In this document: positions 7,789 to 16,156 of the stretch, piece after piece
Numbering within the stretch: the stretch's first letter is position 1
Layout: each line of letters begins with the position of its first letter
Source: Roseiarcus sp035656495
GTDB lineage: Bacteria; Pseudomonadota; Alphaproteobacteria; Rhizobiales; Beijerinckiaceae
Assembly (NCBI GenBank): GCA_035656495.1
Contig: DASRSL010000060.1
Coordinates: 1-33,585, forward strand
Length of the DNA: 33,585 bases
Reading direction: 5' to 3'
Notes under the pieces: model-generated
What the model saw: the letters and a program-made list of their open reading frames with translations, nothing else
What the model was told of the DNA's origin: nothing
The model's database searches: none
Program-made: the position numbers and the translations under genes

Positions 7789-8481
7789 TCAAATAGCTTC
7801 GAGATCGGCCTTGACGATTCGCCCTTCGTGCAGGGCGGTTGCGATCAGCGCGCCGGCGGCGCCCGCCGTTTTGAGCGCGGAGAGATCGCCGGCGTCGCGC
7901 ACGCCGCCCGCTGCATAGATTCGGCGACCTTGGGCGATCGACCGGATGGCGGCGAGCCGCGCGAAATCGGGACCGTTGCGACTGCCCACCCGCGCCAAGG
8001 TCATGACGATGACTCTGCCCGGCCAATGATTGGGTTCGGCCAGGATCTCCCCTGGGCCCTGAAAGTCGTCGCCCCGGAAATCGAGCGAGAGCACGACCCG
8101 CCCCGATTCCCGATGGCGGGCGATCAGCGCGCCATCACGTTGCGACTCGCTGCCGAGGACGGGCGTGCCCAGATCGGCACGGACGAGGGCGTCGATCGCG
8201 TCGGAACACGCCGCGCCGCGGTCAATCCACATTCGCACTGCTGGAAACGTCGCGCGAATGCGGCGCAGCACGGAAAAGTTGTCGCCGGCGCCCTGAATGG
8301 CGTCGAGATCGGCGACATAAAGCGCGGGAAACGGGTACGCCGCGAGAAGTCCGCGCACGACATCGATGGGGTCGGCGGTTGGCGAGAGTGGCGTTTCAAT
8401 CGGCCGGTAGGACAGGCGATCCCCCATCCTCGCACGCACGACCTCGCCGCCCATGAGGTCAATGACCGGGATGGCCTGCAT
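7789..8481 (-). CDS. HisA-like TIM-barrel protein of the methylotroph H4MPT gene set
   Basis: A 230-residue (beta-alpha)8 protein related to the histidine-pathway isomerase HisA. It begins MQAIPVIDLMGGEVVRA, where HisA has the VIDL start with its catalytic Asp. A second Asp lies in YVADLDAIQG, and the C-terminal phosphate-binding region reads IYAAGGVRDAGDL. It belongs to the group of HisA-related proteins (COG1411) shared by methanogens and H4MPT-using bacteria, called Orf21 in Methylobacterium as I remember it. A role in making methylofuran or H4MPT is likely, but the reaction is not established. It overlaps the DUF447 gene by 23 bases. A true histidine gene is unlikely because no other his genes are nearby. 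Confidence 0.8.
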   Translation of the reverse strand: MQAIPVIDLMGGEVVRARMGDRLSYRPIETPLSPTADPIDVVRGLLAAYPFPALYVADLDAIQGAGDNFSVLRRIRATFPAVRMWIDRGAACSDAIDALVRADLGTPVLGSESQRDGALIARHRESGRVVLSLDFRGDDFQGPGEILAEPNHWPGRVIVMTLARVGSRNGPDFARLAAIRSIAQGRRIYAAGGVRDAGDLSALKTAGAAGALIATALHEGRIVKADLEAI

Positions 8482-9058
8482 GCCGAGCCTCCGGCGCTCC
8501 GGCCGCGAATGCCTGCGCCGCCCGGTCTTTGAGCCAGCCCCAGGCTTCAGCCTCCGCGGCGCCGGCGGTCTTGCCGACGATGATTTCGAGGCGCGCCAGT
8601 TCGACCTCCACCTCCGCGCGAGGCAAGAGGTGCAAGCGACTCACCAGGACGGCGCCCTCGATCACCGCCGCTTGCGCGCGATTGAAGCCCTCGAAGGGCG
8701 CGTGCGATGCCCGATGCGCAACGCGGCACACGAAGCGGGGCCGCAGCTCGTCCTCGCGAATCTCCACGACGACAAGTTCGAGGTGCGCCAGGGTCGCCGC
8801 CAAACGCGGCGCGGCGACGACCTTCGCGGCGGTCAGCGGCCAGTCGCGACGGCCGGTGAGGCATCCGGCAAACACGCGCACGTCGTCGGTCAGGCTCGCG
8901 ACCGCGAACGGCGCCTGGCGCAGGTTGTCGAGGGTCGTCGAAGGATGAAACGGCGCCAGAAGCCATCTCTCGCCTTCGGCGATCAGCCCGAGAGGGGCCA
9001 GATGCGGATCGCCAAGGGCGTTGACCGTGGTGACGATGGCTTCGCGGATCAACGGCAT
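8459..9058 (-). CDS. DUF447 family protein of the C1-cofactor gene set
   Basis: A 199-residue protein matching the DUF447 family (COG2457), found in archaea that make methanopterin and in methylotrophic bacteria; it is called Orf22 in the Methylobacterium naming, from memory. The N-terminus MPLIREAIVTTVN and the following GDPHLAPLGLIAEG look like the flavin-reductase-like split barrel typical of the family. The start overlaps the upstream gene's stop by ten bases. A biosynthetic or reductive step in C1-carrier synthesis is the reasonable guess; the reaction is unknown. Confidence 0.8.
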   Translation of the reverse strand: MPLIREAIVTTVNALGDPHLAPLGLIAEGERWLLAPFHPSTTLDNLRQAPFAVASLTDDVRVFAGCLTGRRDWPLTAAKVVAAPRLAATLAHLELVVVEIREDELRPRFVCRVAHRASHAPFEGFNRAQAAVIEGAVLVSRLHLLPRAEVEVELARLEIIVGKTAGAAEAEAWGWLKDRAAQAFAAGAPEARHAGHPGH

Positions 9059-10461
9059 GACTTTACCGACTCGCCCTCGCGGCGGCGCAGGGTGTGGCCC
9101 GCCGCGCTCAGCCTCGTGTCATCCTCAACGCGCCGGTCGGTCGCGCAGCCCCAGTCGAGCGGTTCGTCCTGCGCGTAACGTTTGCCGAGCCGAAAGGCGA
9201 TTTCCGCCTTCATCAGCTCGGCGCCGAGATAGAACGCGTGGGCGCCGTCCGCTTCGACGCCGAGATTACCGAACAGGGCGAATGCGTCCTCCGAGACGAA
9301 ATGGCCGGCGCGATTATAGACGTGAATCCCGTCCTCCGCGGTCTCGATGCGGTAATTGTCGTCCTTCACCTGCGCGGCGAGCTCCGCAATTTCTTCGCGG
9401 GTATTGGGAAACGGCGAGCGGTCGTGGACCTGCAGCAAGGCGCGCCCAAAGCCGACCGGCTGGCTCCGGTCCGCCGCAGCCGCGTACATGATGCGCCGCG
9501 CCGCGTCGTGCTCCTGAAGGGTGCGGCGCGTGTGCTGGCTGACATGGACGGTCAAAGCATTGGCGATGCCGAGCTCCGAGCAGATCCCGAGCAGCACCGC
9601 TGTAACGCCCGCGGAGTCGGCGTCGGTCAGCTCCGTCAGGTTGCCGGTGCCCATCAGCATTTCCGCTTCGGGCAGCCGCGCGCGCACCTCGCGATACCGC
9701 GCGAGCGCGTCGGCGAAACCGGAATGGATCGGATCAAGCACGGGATCGAGAATGGGCGCCAGGCCGCGCCTTTGCGCATCTTCAGCGGCGCGGAACAGAG
9801 AAGCCAGATCGCCGTGTCGGACCGGGACCAAGACCGGCCGTGCGCCGGTCTCTTCGGCGATCGCGAGATTGCGCTCGGTGAGGCTGAGCAGATAATCCGC
9901 GCCGGCTGCGCCGCCCCGACGCAACTCGTCGGCCTCGGCCGAATCGACGCTGACCGCCAATCCCCTCGCTTTGAGCGCTCGCACTGCTTGCTCGAGATGG
10001 GGGAAAGGGGTGTCCGGCAGGCAGCCGAGATCAATCACATCGGCGCCCGCGGCGCGCAGGGTCTCCGCGCGAAGGAGAATCGACTCGAGGCTCATCTCCG
10101 GGGCGTCGACGATCTCGGCGAAAATCCGCAGCGCATGACGAGAAAGATCGGGCGGCCTGCCGGCTTTGCCGAAGAATGCTGGCAAGTCCTTCAAGTCGTC
10201 TGGGCCGCGTTCGAAGGGCGCGCCAAATTCCTGTGCAAGCCGTGCGAGGTCGGCGCGGCAGCGGCCGGGGAGGACCACGCGATCGGCGTCGAGCGGCCGC
10301 GGCAGCCGACGCATGAGGATCGGTTCCGTCATCAGCGCCGCGACCTTTACCCCGACGTTCAAGATCGTCCAGTCGAACGCGGAGGGCGCCATGCCCTGCA
10401 AGACCTTTTCGAGGCGGCTCTGCGCCAGGCGGCCGGTCAAGAACAGAATGCGCCCGCTCAT
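9049..10461 (-). CDS. Dihydropteroate-synthase-like protein with an extra N-terminal domain
   Basis: A 470-residue protein in two parts. Residues 1 to about 150 form an extra N-terminal domain that starts MSGRILFLTGRLA. The rest looks like a TIM barrel of the pterin-binding family, with AAGADVIDLGCLPDTPFPHL and later ADYLLSLTERNLAIAEE. This matches the archaeal-type dihydropteroate-synthase-related family (TIGR00284). In methanopterin synthesis the pterin is joined to beta-ribofuranosylaminobenzene phosphate instead of p-aminobenzoate, and this protein is a good candidate for that step, though I infer it. The ATG overlaps the DmrB-like stop (ATGA). The open frame reaches further upstream only as shadow. 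Confidence 0.82.
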   Translation of the reverse strand: MSGRILFLTGRLAQSRLEKVLQGMAPSAFDWTILNVGVKVAALMTEPILMRRLPRPLDADRVVLPGRCRADLARLAQEFGAPFERGPDDLKDLPAFFGKAGRPPDLSRHALRIFAEIVDAPEMSLESILLRAETLRAAGADVIDLGCLPDTPFPHLEQAVRALKARGLAVSVDSAEADELRRGGAAGADYLLSLTERNLAIAEETGARPVLVPVRHGDLASLFRAAEDAQRRGLAPILDPVLDPIHSGFADALARYREVRARLPEAEMLMGTGNLTELTDADSAGVTAVLLGICSELGIANALTVHVSQHTRRTLQEHDAARRIMYAAAADRSQPVGFGRALLQVHDRSPFPNTREEIAELAAQVKDDNYRIETAEDGIHVYNRAGHFVSEDAFALFGNLGVEADGAHAFYLGAELMKAEIAFRLGKRYAQDEPLDWGCATDRRVEDDTRLSAAGHTLRRREGESVKSCR

Positions 10462-11003
10462 GCGGCGATTTCGCTGCGTCGCCGGGCGATCGCCTCGCGA
10501 AGCTCGGCGATCGAATCGACCGTCGTCGCGCCGGGAAAGCGCCCCAGGCGCTCGCGGTTCTCCAGATCGATGGGGCGCGGATAGACTTTCACCATCCCTT
10601 TCGGCGCTTCGGTCTCGAGCTCGGGCGCGGTGTCGCAGGCGAAGACGATGGCCGGGACGCGACACTTGCCGCTTTGGGCGAAGACGTTGCTGATGAGATC
10701 GTCGGAAATCCCGTAGACGAACTTGGCGACCGCATTCGAAGTGGCGGGAGCCACGATCAACGTGTGATACACGCCATAATAGAATTGGCCGACCGGCACC
10801 GAACTGGCCGAGGTGTCGCGGTAAATGCGGGTGTCGGGAGGCAGCGCAAGCTCTTGCTTGTACATGCGCAGCACTTCGGCTCCCGCCTTGCTGACGAAGA
10901 GGTCGGCGTAGTCGAGCTCGCGGATGAGCGCCAAGCTCTCGCTCAGGAAATGCCCGGAGCCGGTGAGGGCCCATCCCCAACGCGGCGTTTGGCGTTTCGT
11001 CAT
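10458..11003 (-). CDS. dmrB: DmrB-like flavoprotein, probable dihydromethanopterin reductase
   Basis: A 181-residue flavoprotein of the archaeal AfpA/DmrB type. It begins with the flavin-binding strand WGWALTGSGHFLSES, has YHTLIVAPATSNAVAKFVYG in the middle, and VPAIVFACDTAPE later. Family members of this length reduce dihydromethanopterin to H4MPT, the last step of cofactor synthesis. Many methylotrophs use the unrelated DmrA, which is not seen here, so this gene probably fills the role. It overlaps both neighbours by four bases (ATGA), so the block is translated as a unit. Confidence 0.82.
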   Translation of the reverse strand: MTKRQTPRWGWALTGSGHFLSESLALIRELDYADLFVSKAGAEVLRMYKQELALPPDTRIYRDTSASSVPVGQFYYGVYHTLIVAPATSNAVAKFVYGISDDLISNVFAQSGKCRVPAIVFACDTAPELETEAPKGMVKVYPRPIDLENRERLGRFPGATTVDSIAELREAIARRRSEIAA

Positions 11004-11734
11004 TCCGCTGTCGGCGCTCGGTTCTCGGCCGCCTCGTCTGAGACCACAATTTCAGGAAACGCCATTCGCCGCAACCCTTCGGCGAATCTCGCGCTGTCGG
11101 TCGGCGCCGCGAGCCAGGCGCGAGCGCCGCTTTCCCCGAGATAGCGCGGAAACAGCGGATCGACGACGCCTCGCGCGACGAGATCGCGGGCGTCGAAGGC
11201 GGCGGCCGAGAAGAGGCCGTGCTTGACGAGCACCAGCCGATCGGCGCCGAGCGCCCCCGCGAGCCACGCGGCGAGGCTGTCGGAGGTGAGATCCCACGAT
11301 TCCGGCAGGGCGGCGGCTCGCGTCATCGGCTCCGGCGACCAGACGGGGACTTTTCCGTCCTTTAGCATGCGCCGGATCGCGGAATAGGACGACGTCAGCC
11401 TCAACGCGGGATTGAAACTCTGCAGCGCGCGACCGAACTGCGTCATCGCCATCAGCGCCATGGCGTGCGCGGCGCCGTCGTCGTAGCCCATCGAGGCCTG
11501 AGCGCGGCGCACCGCATCGGCGAAGGGGCCCCCGCCGGGCACAAGTACGATCGAGCCCGCTTCCGCCGCGATCGCCGCGAGCCAGTCCTTGAGATGCGGC
11601 CCGCTGGCAAGGCTCCCGCCCAGCTTGACGATGACGAGCTTCGCGCTCGACGAGCCGGCCGCGCGCGTCAAGCGAAGAGCCCACTCCGTCGTGGCGCCGA
11701 CCCCAAGCCGATGCGGCGCCGACCGCAAATCCAT
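11000..11734 (-). CDS. Amino-acid-kinase family protein, MfnE-like
   Basis: A 244-residue kinase of the aspartokinase/UMP kinase fold (COG2054; Orf20 in the Methylobacterium naming, from memory). Visible are the first strand LVIVKLGGSLASGPHL, the glycine loop IVLVPGGGPFADAVR, and an ADRLVLVKHG strand near the C-terminus. In methanogens MfnE, of the same family, phosphorylates aminomethylfuran-methyl phosphate on the way to methanofuran, and the bacterial protein probably does the same for methylofuran. The ATG at 11734 adds some 30 residues before the first strand, so the true start could be internal, but no better start codon is seen. It is the first gene of the five-gene leftward operon. 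Confidence 0.8.
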   Translation of the reverse strand: MDLRSAPHRLGVGATTEWALRLTRAAGSSSAKLVIVKLGGSLASGPHLKDWLAAIAAEAGSIVLVPGGGPFADAVRRAQASMGYDDGAAHAMALMAMTQFGRALQSFNPALRLTSSYSAIRRMLKDGKVPVWSPEPMTRAAALPESWDLTSDSLAAWLAGALGADRLVLVKHGLFSAAAFDARDLVARGVVDPLFPRYLGESGARAWLAAPTDSARFAEGLRRMAFPEIVVSDEAAENRAPTAE

Positions 11735-12225
11735 GCCAACTTTTTACAAGAGCCGCCCATTGCCGTTTTCCGCCTTTTCAATGACTTGGTCATCGCAAGG
11801 GGAGGAATCCGCCCCAAGGGCGACGACGATGGGGCATATCACATCGGTTATGTCTCCCTCTTCCGGAATTTCGCGACTTTCATCGGCGAGCGCCACTTTG
11901 TTCTATATTTGTACCCGATCTCTCGATGATCTGCAAGAAGGCGCTGCAGAAATTTCGCCGCATCGAGGTCCTCCGATCCCCGCAAGCGCGCGAGCGGACG
12001 GGCTGGCGCCGCCGCTGCCGCAAGCGGGCGCAACTGCGTCATCGTCCGGCCGTAGGGCGATCATTCCGGCAAGAGGAAGCAGGGAGGCGGCGATTCGGAA
12101 CAGGGAATTATTTTCCGCGAACACGGAGTTTACTCGAGGGAAACAGCGACGCGGTGGCCGGTCTTACCTTCTTGACCCTCCCGTTTATTCGGACCTAGCG
12201 TTCGCCCGGCAAATAGGGAAGTGCG
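11735..12225. other. Divergent intergenic region
   Basis: About 490 bases between the leftward MfnE-like gene and the rightward MfnF-like gene. It should hold the promoters of both operons. Open frames exist, but their translations are arginine-rich shadows with no recognisable domain. An AT-richer patch (TTTGTTCTATATTTGTACCC near 11897) could belong to a promoter, but I cannot place -35 and -10 boxes with confidence. Confidence 0.4.
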
Positions 12226-13251
12226 GTGAGCGTCGTCATCGGGTGGGACATCGGCGGAGCGCACCTGAAGGGCGCGCGCGTCAGGGACGGGCGCGTCGAG
12301 GCGACGCGGCAGGCGGCGACGCCGCTTTGGCTTGGCCTCGACAGCCTCGAGGCGGCGTTCGACTCGCTGAAGGCCCAGTTAGGCGGGGCCGACCGTCATG
12401 CGATCACCATGACCGGCGAGCTCTGCGACGCCTTTCCCTCGCGAAAAGACGGCGTCACGGGGCTCGCCGCGATCGCGGCGGACCATCTCGCCCCTGCGGC
12501 CTTGCGCCTCTATGCAGGGCGCTCCGGCTTCGTCGAACCCGGCCAGGCCGCCTCGCACGCGGGCGACATCGCCTCCGCCAATTGGCATGCGACCGCCGCC
12601 CTCCTGGCGCTCAAGCTTCCGGACGCGCTGTTGATCGACATCGGCTCGACGACGGCCGATCTGATCCCGATCGTCGCCGGTCGCGTCGCAGCGCTCGGCT
12701 ACAGCGATGCGGAACGCCTCGCGACGGGCGAGCTGGTCTATACCGGAATGACGCGCAGCTTCGTCATGGCCTTGGCCTGCCGGGCGCCGTTTCGCGGCGC
12801 CTGGACCCCGCTGATGAACGAATATTTCGCCAACAGCGCCGACGTCCATCGCATTCTCGGCGCCTTGCCGGACGGCGCCGACAAAATGCCGAGCCCCGAC
12901 GGCCGCGAGAAAACCATCGGGGCCTCGCGCGCCCGCCTCGCGCGGATGATCGGACACGAGGCGGAGGACGGCGCCGCGCCCGAATGGGATGAGCTTGCCG
13001 CGTGGTTCGCCGAAGCGCAAATTCGTGCAGTCGTGGACGCCGCCTTCCTGCGCCTGTCTCGCCATGACCTGCCGGCCGCGGCGCCGGTGGTCGCCGCCGG
13101 AATCGGGGAAAGCGTCACTGGGGAGGTCGCGCGGCGCCTGCGCCGGTCCTGCGTGGGGTTTTCGCCGGCGATCGGCGCGCCTGCCGAAGCCGCCCAATGC
13201 GCGCCCGCGGTCGCCGTCGCGCTGCTCGCAGAGGGAGAGTTCCGTTGCTGA
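12226..13251 (+). CDS. Hydantoinase/oxoprolinase-family protein, MfnF-like, of the H4MPT gene set
   Basis: A 341-residue protein with the ASKHA-type nucleotide fold: first phosphate loop VIGWDIGGAHLKGARV at the N-terminus, second motif ALLIDIGSTTADLIPI in the middle, and a C-terminal VVAAGIGESVTGEVARRL. It is the bacterial form of COG1548 (Orf19 in the Methylobacterium naming, from memory). In methanogens the relative MfnF couples the furan unit to gamma-glutamyl-tyramine, so a step in methylofuran synthesis is likely. The start is GTG with AGGGAA about seven bases upstream. Two large hairpins follow the stop. Confidence 0.82.
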   Translation: MSVVIGWDIGGAHLKGARVRDGRVEATRQAATPLWLGLDSLEAAFDSLKAQLGGADRHAITMTGELCDAFPSRKDGVTGLAAIAADHLAPAALRLYAGRSGFVEPGQAASHAGDIASANWHATAALLALKLPDALLIDIGSTTADLIPIVAGRVAALGYSDAERLATGELVYTGMTRSFVMALACRAPFRGAWTPLMNEYFANSADVHRILGALPDGADKMPSPDGREKTIGASRARLARMIGHEAEDGAAPEWDELAAWFAEAQIRAVVDAAFLRLSRHDLPAAAPVVAAGIGESVTGEVARRLRRSCVGFSPAIGAPAEAAQCAPAVAVALLAEGEFRC

Positions 13252-13260
13252 CCAAGCGGG

Positions 13261-13304
13261 GGGGTGCGCGTCCCGCGCGCACCCCGGGCGGCGAGACGCC
13301 GCCC
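13261..13304 (+). terminator. Two back-to-back perfect hairpins
   Basis: GGGGTGCGCG (13261-13270) pairs with CGCGCACCCC (13276-13285) over a 5-base loop. It is followed at once by GGGCGGCG (13286-13293) pairing with CGCCGCCC (13297-13304) over a 3-base loop. The pair begins ten bases past the MfnF-like stop. No T-run follows, so it may be a T-less terminator or an RNA-stability element. Confidence 0.45.
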
Positions 13305-13406
13305 CTCCGAGGCGTTTCGGCGGCGCGACCTACGGGGTCCGGATGCCGGCCCGCCGGCGCCTGACTCGTCGAATGACAATGAAGGGGCGTTAAAGGAGAA
13401 CCAATC

Positions 13407-13772
13407 ATGAGACTGGCAGGCGTGGTATCATTTCTCGTTGCACTCGCCGCCACTATCGCAAGCGCAAGCCAGGTCGTCGCAGCGGTCGCGCCGGCCAATG
13501 ACTATCCGACCTCGGTGCGCGCCGATTATGTCTTCGCCTGCATGAAGACCAACGGGGACACCCGGGAGGCGCTCGAACAATGCTCGTGTTCGATCGACGT
13601 CATCGCCTCGCTGCTTCCCTACGACGCCTACGTCACCGGCGAAACGGTGGCTTCGATGGATCAGGCGCTCGGACGGATCGGGGCCATGTTCCGCGGCGCC
13701 GCGATCGCGAAGGAGGACCTGGCTCGGTTGCGGCGCGCCCAGGCGGAGGCGGAAGTGCGCTGTTTCTTATAG
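13407..13772 (+). CDS. Small secreted cysteine-containing protein, unknown role
   Basis: A 121-residue protein with a strong ribosome binding site (AAAGGAGAA, about six bases from the ATG). A signal peptide ends near VVAAV-AP. The mature part has four cysteines, one in YVFACMKTNGD, two in LEQCSCSIDV, and one near the C-terminus (RCFL), suggesting disulphides in the periplasm. No domain is recognised. I recall similar small proteins near xox genes in other methylotrophs, but cannot verify that. Its position before xoxF suggests a part in periplasmic methanol oxidation; this is inference. Confidence 0.75.
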   Translation: MRLAGVVSFLVALAATIASASQVVAAVAPANDYPTSVRADYVFACMKTNGDTREALEQCSCSIDVIASLLPYDAYVTGETVASMDQALGRIGAMFRGAAIAKEDLARLRRAQAEAEVRCFL

Positions 13773-14320
13773 CCCGCGCGCCTGTCCTCGGCCTCGGCGC
13801 AGAATCCTTTCGCGCCGTTGGGATTGAAGGGGAAGCGAAAGAAGGCGCCTGGCGCGATCTCCTGGGCGGGCAGCGGAGCCGGCGCCTCAGCCCGGGCCGA
13901 ATCCTTGCGGCGAACGCCAGAATTATGACGAAAAGGGCGTTTAGGGAAACTACATGAGCCCGGCAAATCCGGCCGGCTGATCTCGAGGAGGAGGGAGAGA
14001 GAGAGGCGGCGAGCCGCCGGCGCGAGTGACAGCGGCTATGGAAGTATCGCGGTTTTCGTTGAAGTTTGCACTTGCGCCAAAGACTCGACCGCCATATTCT
14101 GACTTTCGGCTTCGGCTGCACGCGTGTCGGGTCACGGGAGGTCCGGCACACATATCGAAGGCAAAGCGAGAGTCCCTTTGAGGGAGTCACTCGTTTCGCT
14201 CTGTCGTGACACGCTGTCGACGCCGTCCCAACTGAGAGTGTCGCTGCAAAGCGCGTGCCGAATGGCGGTGCGCCGATGCGGGCTTGACTCGCAAATGGAA
14301 GCTCAATGAGGGAGGATACG
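13773..14320. other. Leader region of xoxF
   Basis: About 550 bases without a convincing gene. A short GC hairpin (GCGGC-GA-GCCGC, near 14006-14017) lies in the middle. A weak promoter-like pair, TTGCGC and TATTCT with 17 bases between, ends near 14100. The strong ribosome binding site GGGAGGA of xoxF sits at 14310-14316. Promoter and any lanthanide-responsive control must lie here, but no operator could be identified. Confidence 0.4.
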
Positions 14321-16129
14321 ATGCGCAAATTCCTGCTTGCTAGCTGTTTTGGCGCCGCGGCCTTGTTCACCGCCGGTTACGCGACCGCCAACGACGATCT
14401 GATCAAGATGTCGGCGGACGCCAAGCAATATGTGATGCCGACTCTCAATTACGCGAACACACGCTATTCCGAACTCAAGCAGATCACCGCCGACAACGTT
14501 CACAAGCTCGCGCCCGCCTGGACGTTTTCGACCGGCGTTCTGCGCGGGCACGAAGGCGCGCCGCTGGTGATCGGCGACGTGATGTACGTTCATGCGCCCT
14601 TCCCGAACACCGTTTTCGCGCTCGACCTCAACAACGACGGCAAGATCCTCTGGAAATACGAGCCCAAGCAGGACCCCAACGTCATCCCCGTGATGTGCTG
14701 CGACACGGTCAACCGCGGCCTCGCCTACAGCGACGGCAAGATTTTCCTGCATCAGGCGGACACGACCCTCGTCGCGCTCGACGCGAAGACCGGCCAAGTC
14801 GTCTGGTCGGCCAAAGACGGCGATCCGTCCAAGGGGCAGACCGGCACCGACGCGCCGATGGTCGTCAAGGACAAGGTGTTCATTGGCGTCTCGGGCGGCG
14901 AGTTCGGCGTTCGCGGCTGGCTGTCGGCTTACGACACCAAGACCGGCAAGCTGGTGTGGCGCGGCTATTCGGAAGGGCCGGATTCCGACCTTCTCGTCGA
15001 TCCGGAGAAGACGACCTCGCTCGGCAAGCCGATCGGCAAGGACTCTTCTCTCAAGACGTGGGAAGGCGACCAGTGGAAGATCGGCGGCGGCGACACCTGG
15101 GGTTGGTTCTCCTATGATCCCGAGCTGAACCTGATCTACTATGGCTCGGGCAACCCCTCGACCTGGAACCCGAAGCAGCGCCCCGGCGACAACAAGTGGT
15201 CGATGACGATCTGGGCGCGCGACCCCGACACCGGCATGGCCAAGTGGGTCTATCAGATGACGCCCCACGACGAGTGGGACTATGACGGCGTCAACGAAAT
15301 GATTCTTACCGACCAGAAGATCGACGGCAAGGATCGCAAGCTCCTGACCCACTTCGACCGCAATGGTTTCGGCTATACGCTCGATCGCGAAACGGGCGAG
15401 CTTTTGGTCGCCGCCAAGTACGATCCGAAGGTGAACTGGGCGACCGGAATCAATATGGACAAGAGTTCGCCGGACTACGGAAAGCCGATCCGCGTCAAGG
15501 CGATGTCAACCGAGGCCAGTGGCGAGGACGTCAACACGAAGGGGATCTGCCCGGCGGCGTTGGGCACCAAGGACGAGCAGCCGTCGGCCTATTCGCCGGA
15601 GACCGAGCTCTTCTACGTGCCGACCAACCACGTCTGCATGGACTACGAGCCGTTCAAGGTGGCCTACACCGCCGGTCAGCCCTATGTCGGGGCGACGCTG
15701 TCGATGTATCCGCCCGAGGGCGACAGCAACATGGGCAACTTCATCGCCTGGGACGGCAAGACGGGCAAGATCGTCTGGTCGGATCCCGAGCAGTTCTCGG
15801 TCTGGTCGGGCGCTCTGGCGACCGCGGGCGGCGTCGTCTTCTACGGCACGCTGGAAGGGTACCTAAAGGCGGTCGACGCCAAGACGGGCAAGGAGCTCTA
15901 CAAGTTCAAGACCCCGTCGGGCATCATCGGCAACGTGATGACCTACGAGCACAACGGTCGTCAGTATGTGGCGGTGCTGTCGGGCGTCGGCGGCTGGGCG
16001 GGCATCGGCCTTGCTGCCGGTCTGACCGATCCGCATGCAGGGCTCGGGGCGGTCGGCGGCTACGCCGCGCTCTCGAACTACACCTCGCTCGGCGGAACGC
16101 TGACGGTCTTCGCCCTGCCGCAGGACTGA
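14321..16129 (+). CDS. xoxF: XoxF, lanthanide-dependent PQQ methanol dehydrogenase
   Basis: A 602-residue periplasmic quinoprotein that oxidises methanol (often formaldehyde too) and passes electrons to XoxG. The signal peptide ends near GYATA-ND. Key residues by family comparison are the adjacent Cys126-Cys127 pair over PQQ, Glu194 (SGGEFG) and Asn278 (GSGNPS) as metal ligands, catalytic Asp320, and Asp322. The motif DEWDYDG carries the second aspartate that marks lanthanide use; calcium-type MxaF has alanine there. Length and motifs are those of the XoxF5-like type, though clade assignment needs a tree. The ATG at 14321 has GGGAGGA four bases upstream; an earlier ATG at 14306 lies before that site and is rejected. 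A terminator follows. Confidence 0.97.
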   Translation: MRKFLLASCFGAAALFTAGYATANDDLIKMSADAKQYVMPTLNYANTRYSELKQITADNVHKLAPAWTFSTGVLRGHEGAPLVIGDVMYVHAPFPNTVFALDLNNDGKILWKYEPKQDPNVIPVMCCDTVNRGLAYSDGKIFLHQADTTLVALDAKTGQVVWSAKDGDPSKGQTGTDAPMVVKDKVFIGVSGGEFGVRGWLSAYDTKTGKLVWRGYSEGPDSDLLVDPEKTTSLGKPIGKDSSLKTWEGDQWKIGGGDTWGWFSYDPELNLIYYGSGNPSTWNPKQRPGDNKWSMTIWARDPDTGMAKWVYQMTPHDEWDYDGVNEMILTDQKIDGKDRKLLTHFDRNGFGYTLDRETGELLVAAKYDPKVNWATGINMDKSSPDYGKPIRVKAMSTEASGEDVNTKGICPAALGTKDEQPSAYSPETELFYVPTNHVCMDYEPFKVAYTAGQPYVGATLSMYPPEGDSNMGNFIAWDGKTGKIVWSDPEQFSVWSGALATAGGVVFYGTLEGYLKAVDAKTGKELYKFKTPSGIIGNVMTYEHNGRQYVAVLSGVGGWAGIGLAAGLTDPHAGLGAVGGYAALSNYTSLGGTLTVFALPQD

Positions 16130-16156
16130 ACGCGTCTGATTGAACACGACATCGAG

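Noticed and set aside
10674..11144. Rightward open frame of 156 codons over the dmrB-like gene
   Set aside because: No family match by eye, and it lies opposite two overlapping genes with clear motifs.
12226..13251. True hydantoinase or oxoprolinase for amino-acid catabolism
   Set aside because: The length of 341 residues and the C1 gene context fit the short MfnF/COG1548 type, not the much longer HyuA proteins.
14060..14100. TTGCGC and TATTCT with 17-base spacing as a sigma-70 promoter of xoxF
   Set aside because: The -35 box matches only three of six consensus bases, so it is mentioned in the leader entry but not called as a promoter.
14303..15352. Leftward open frame of 349 codons inside xoxF
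   Set aside because: XoxF on the other strand is certain by motif and length. This frame shows no domain and comes from codon bias.
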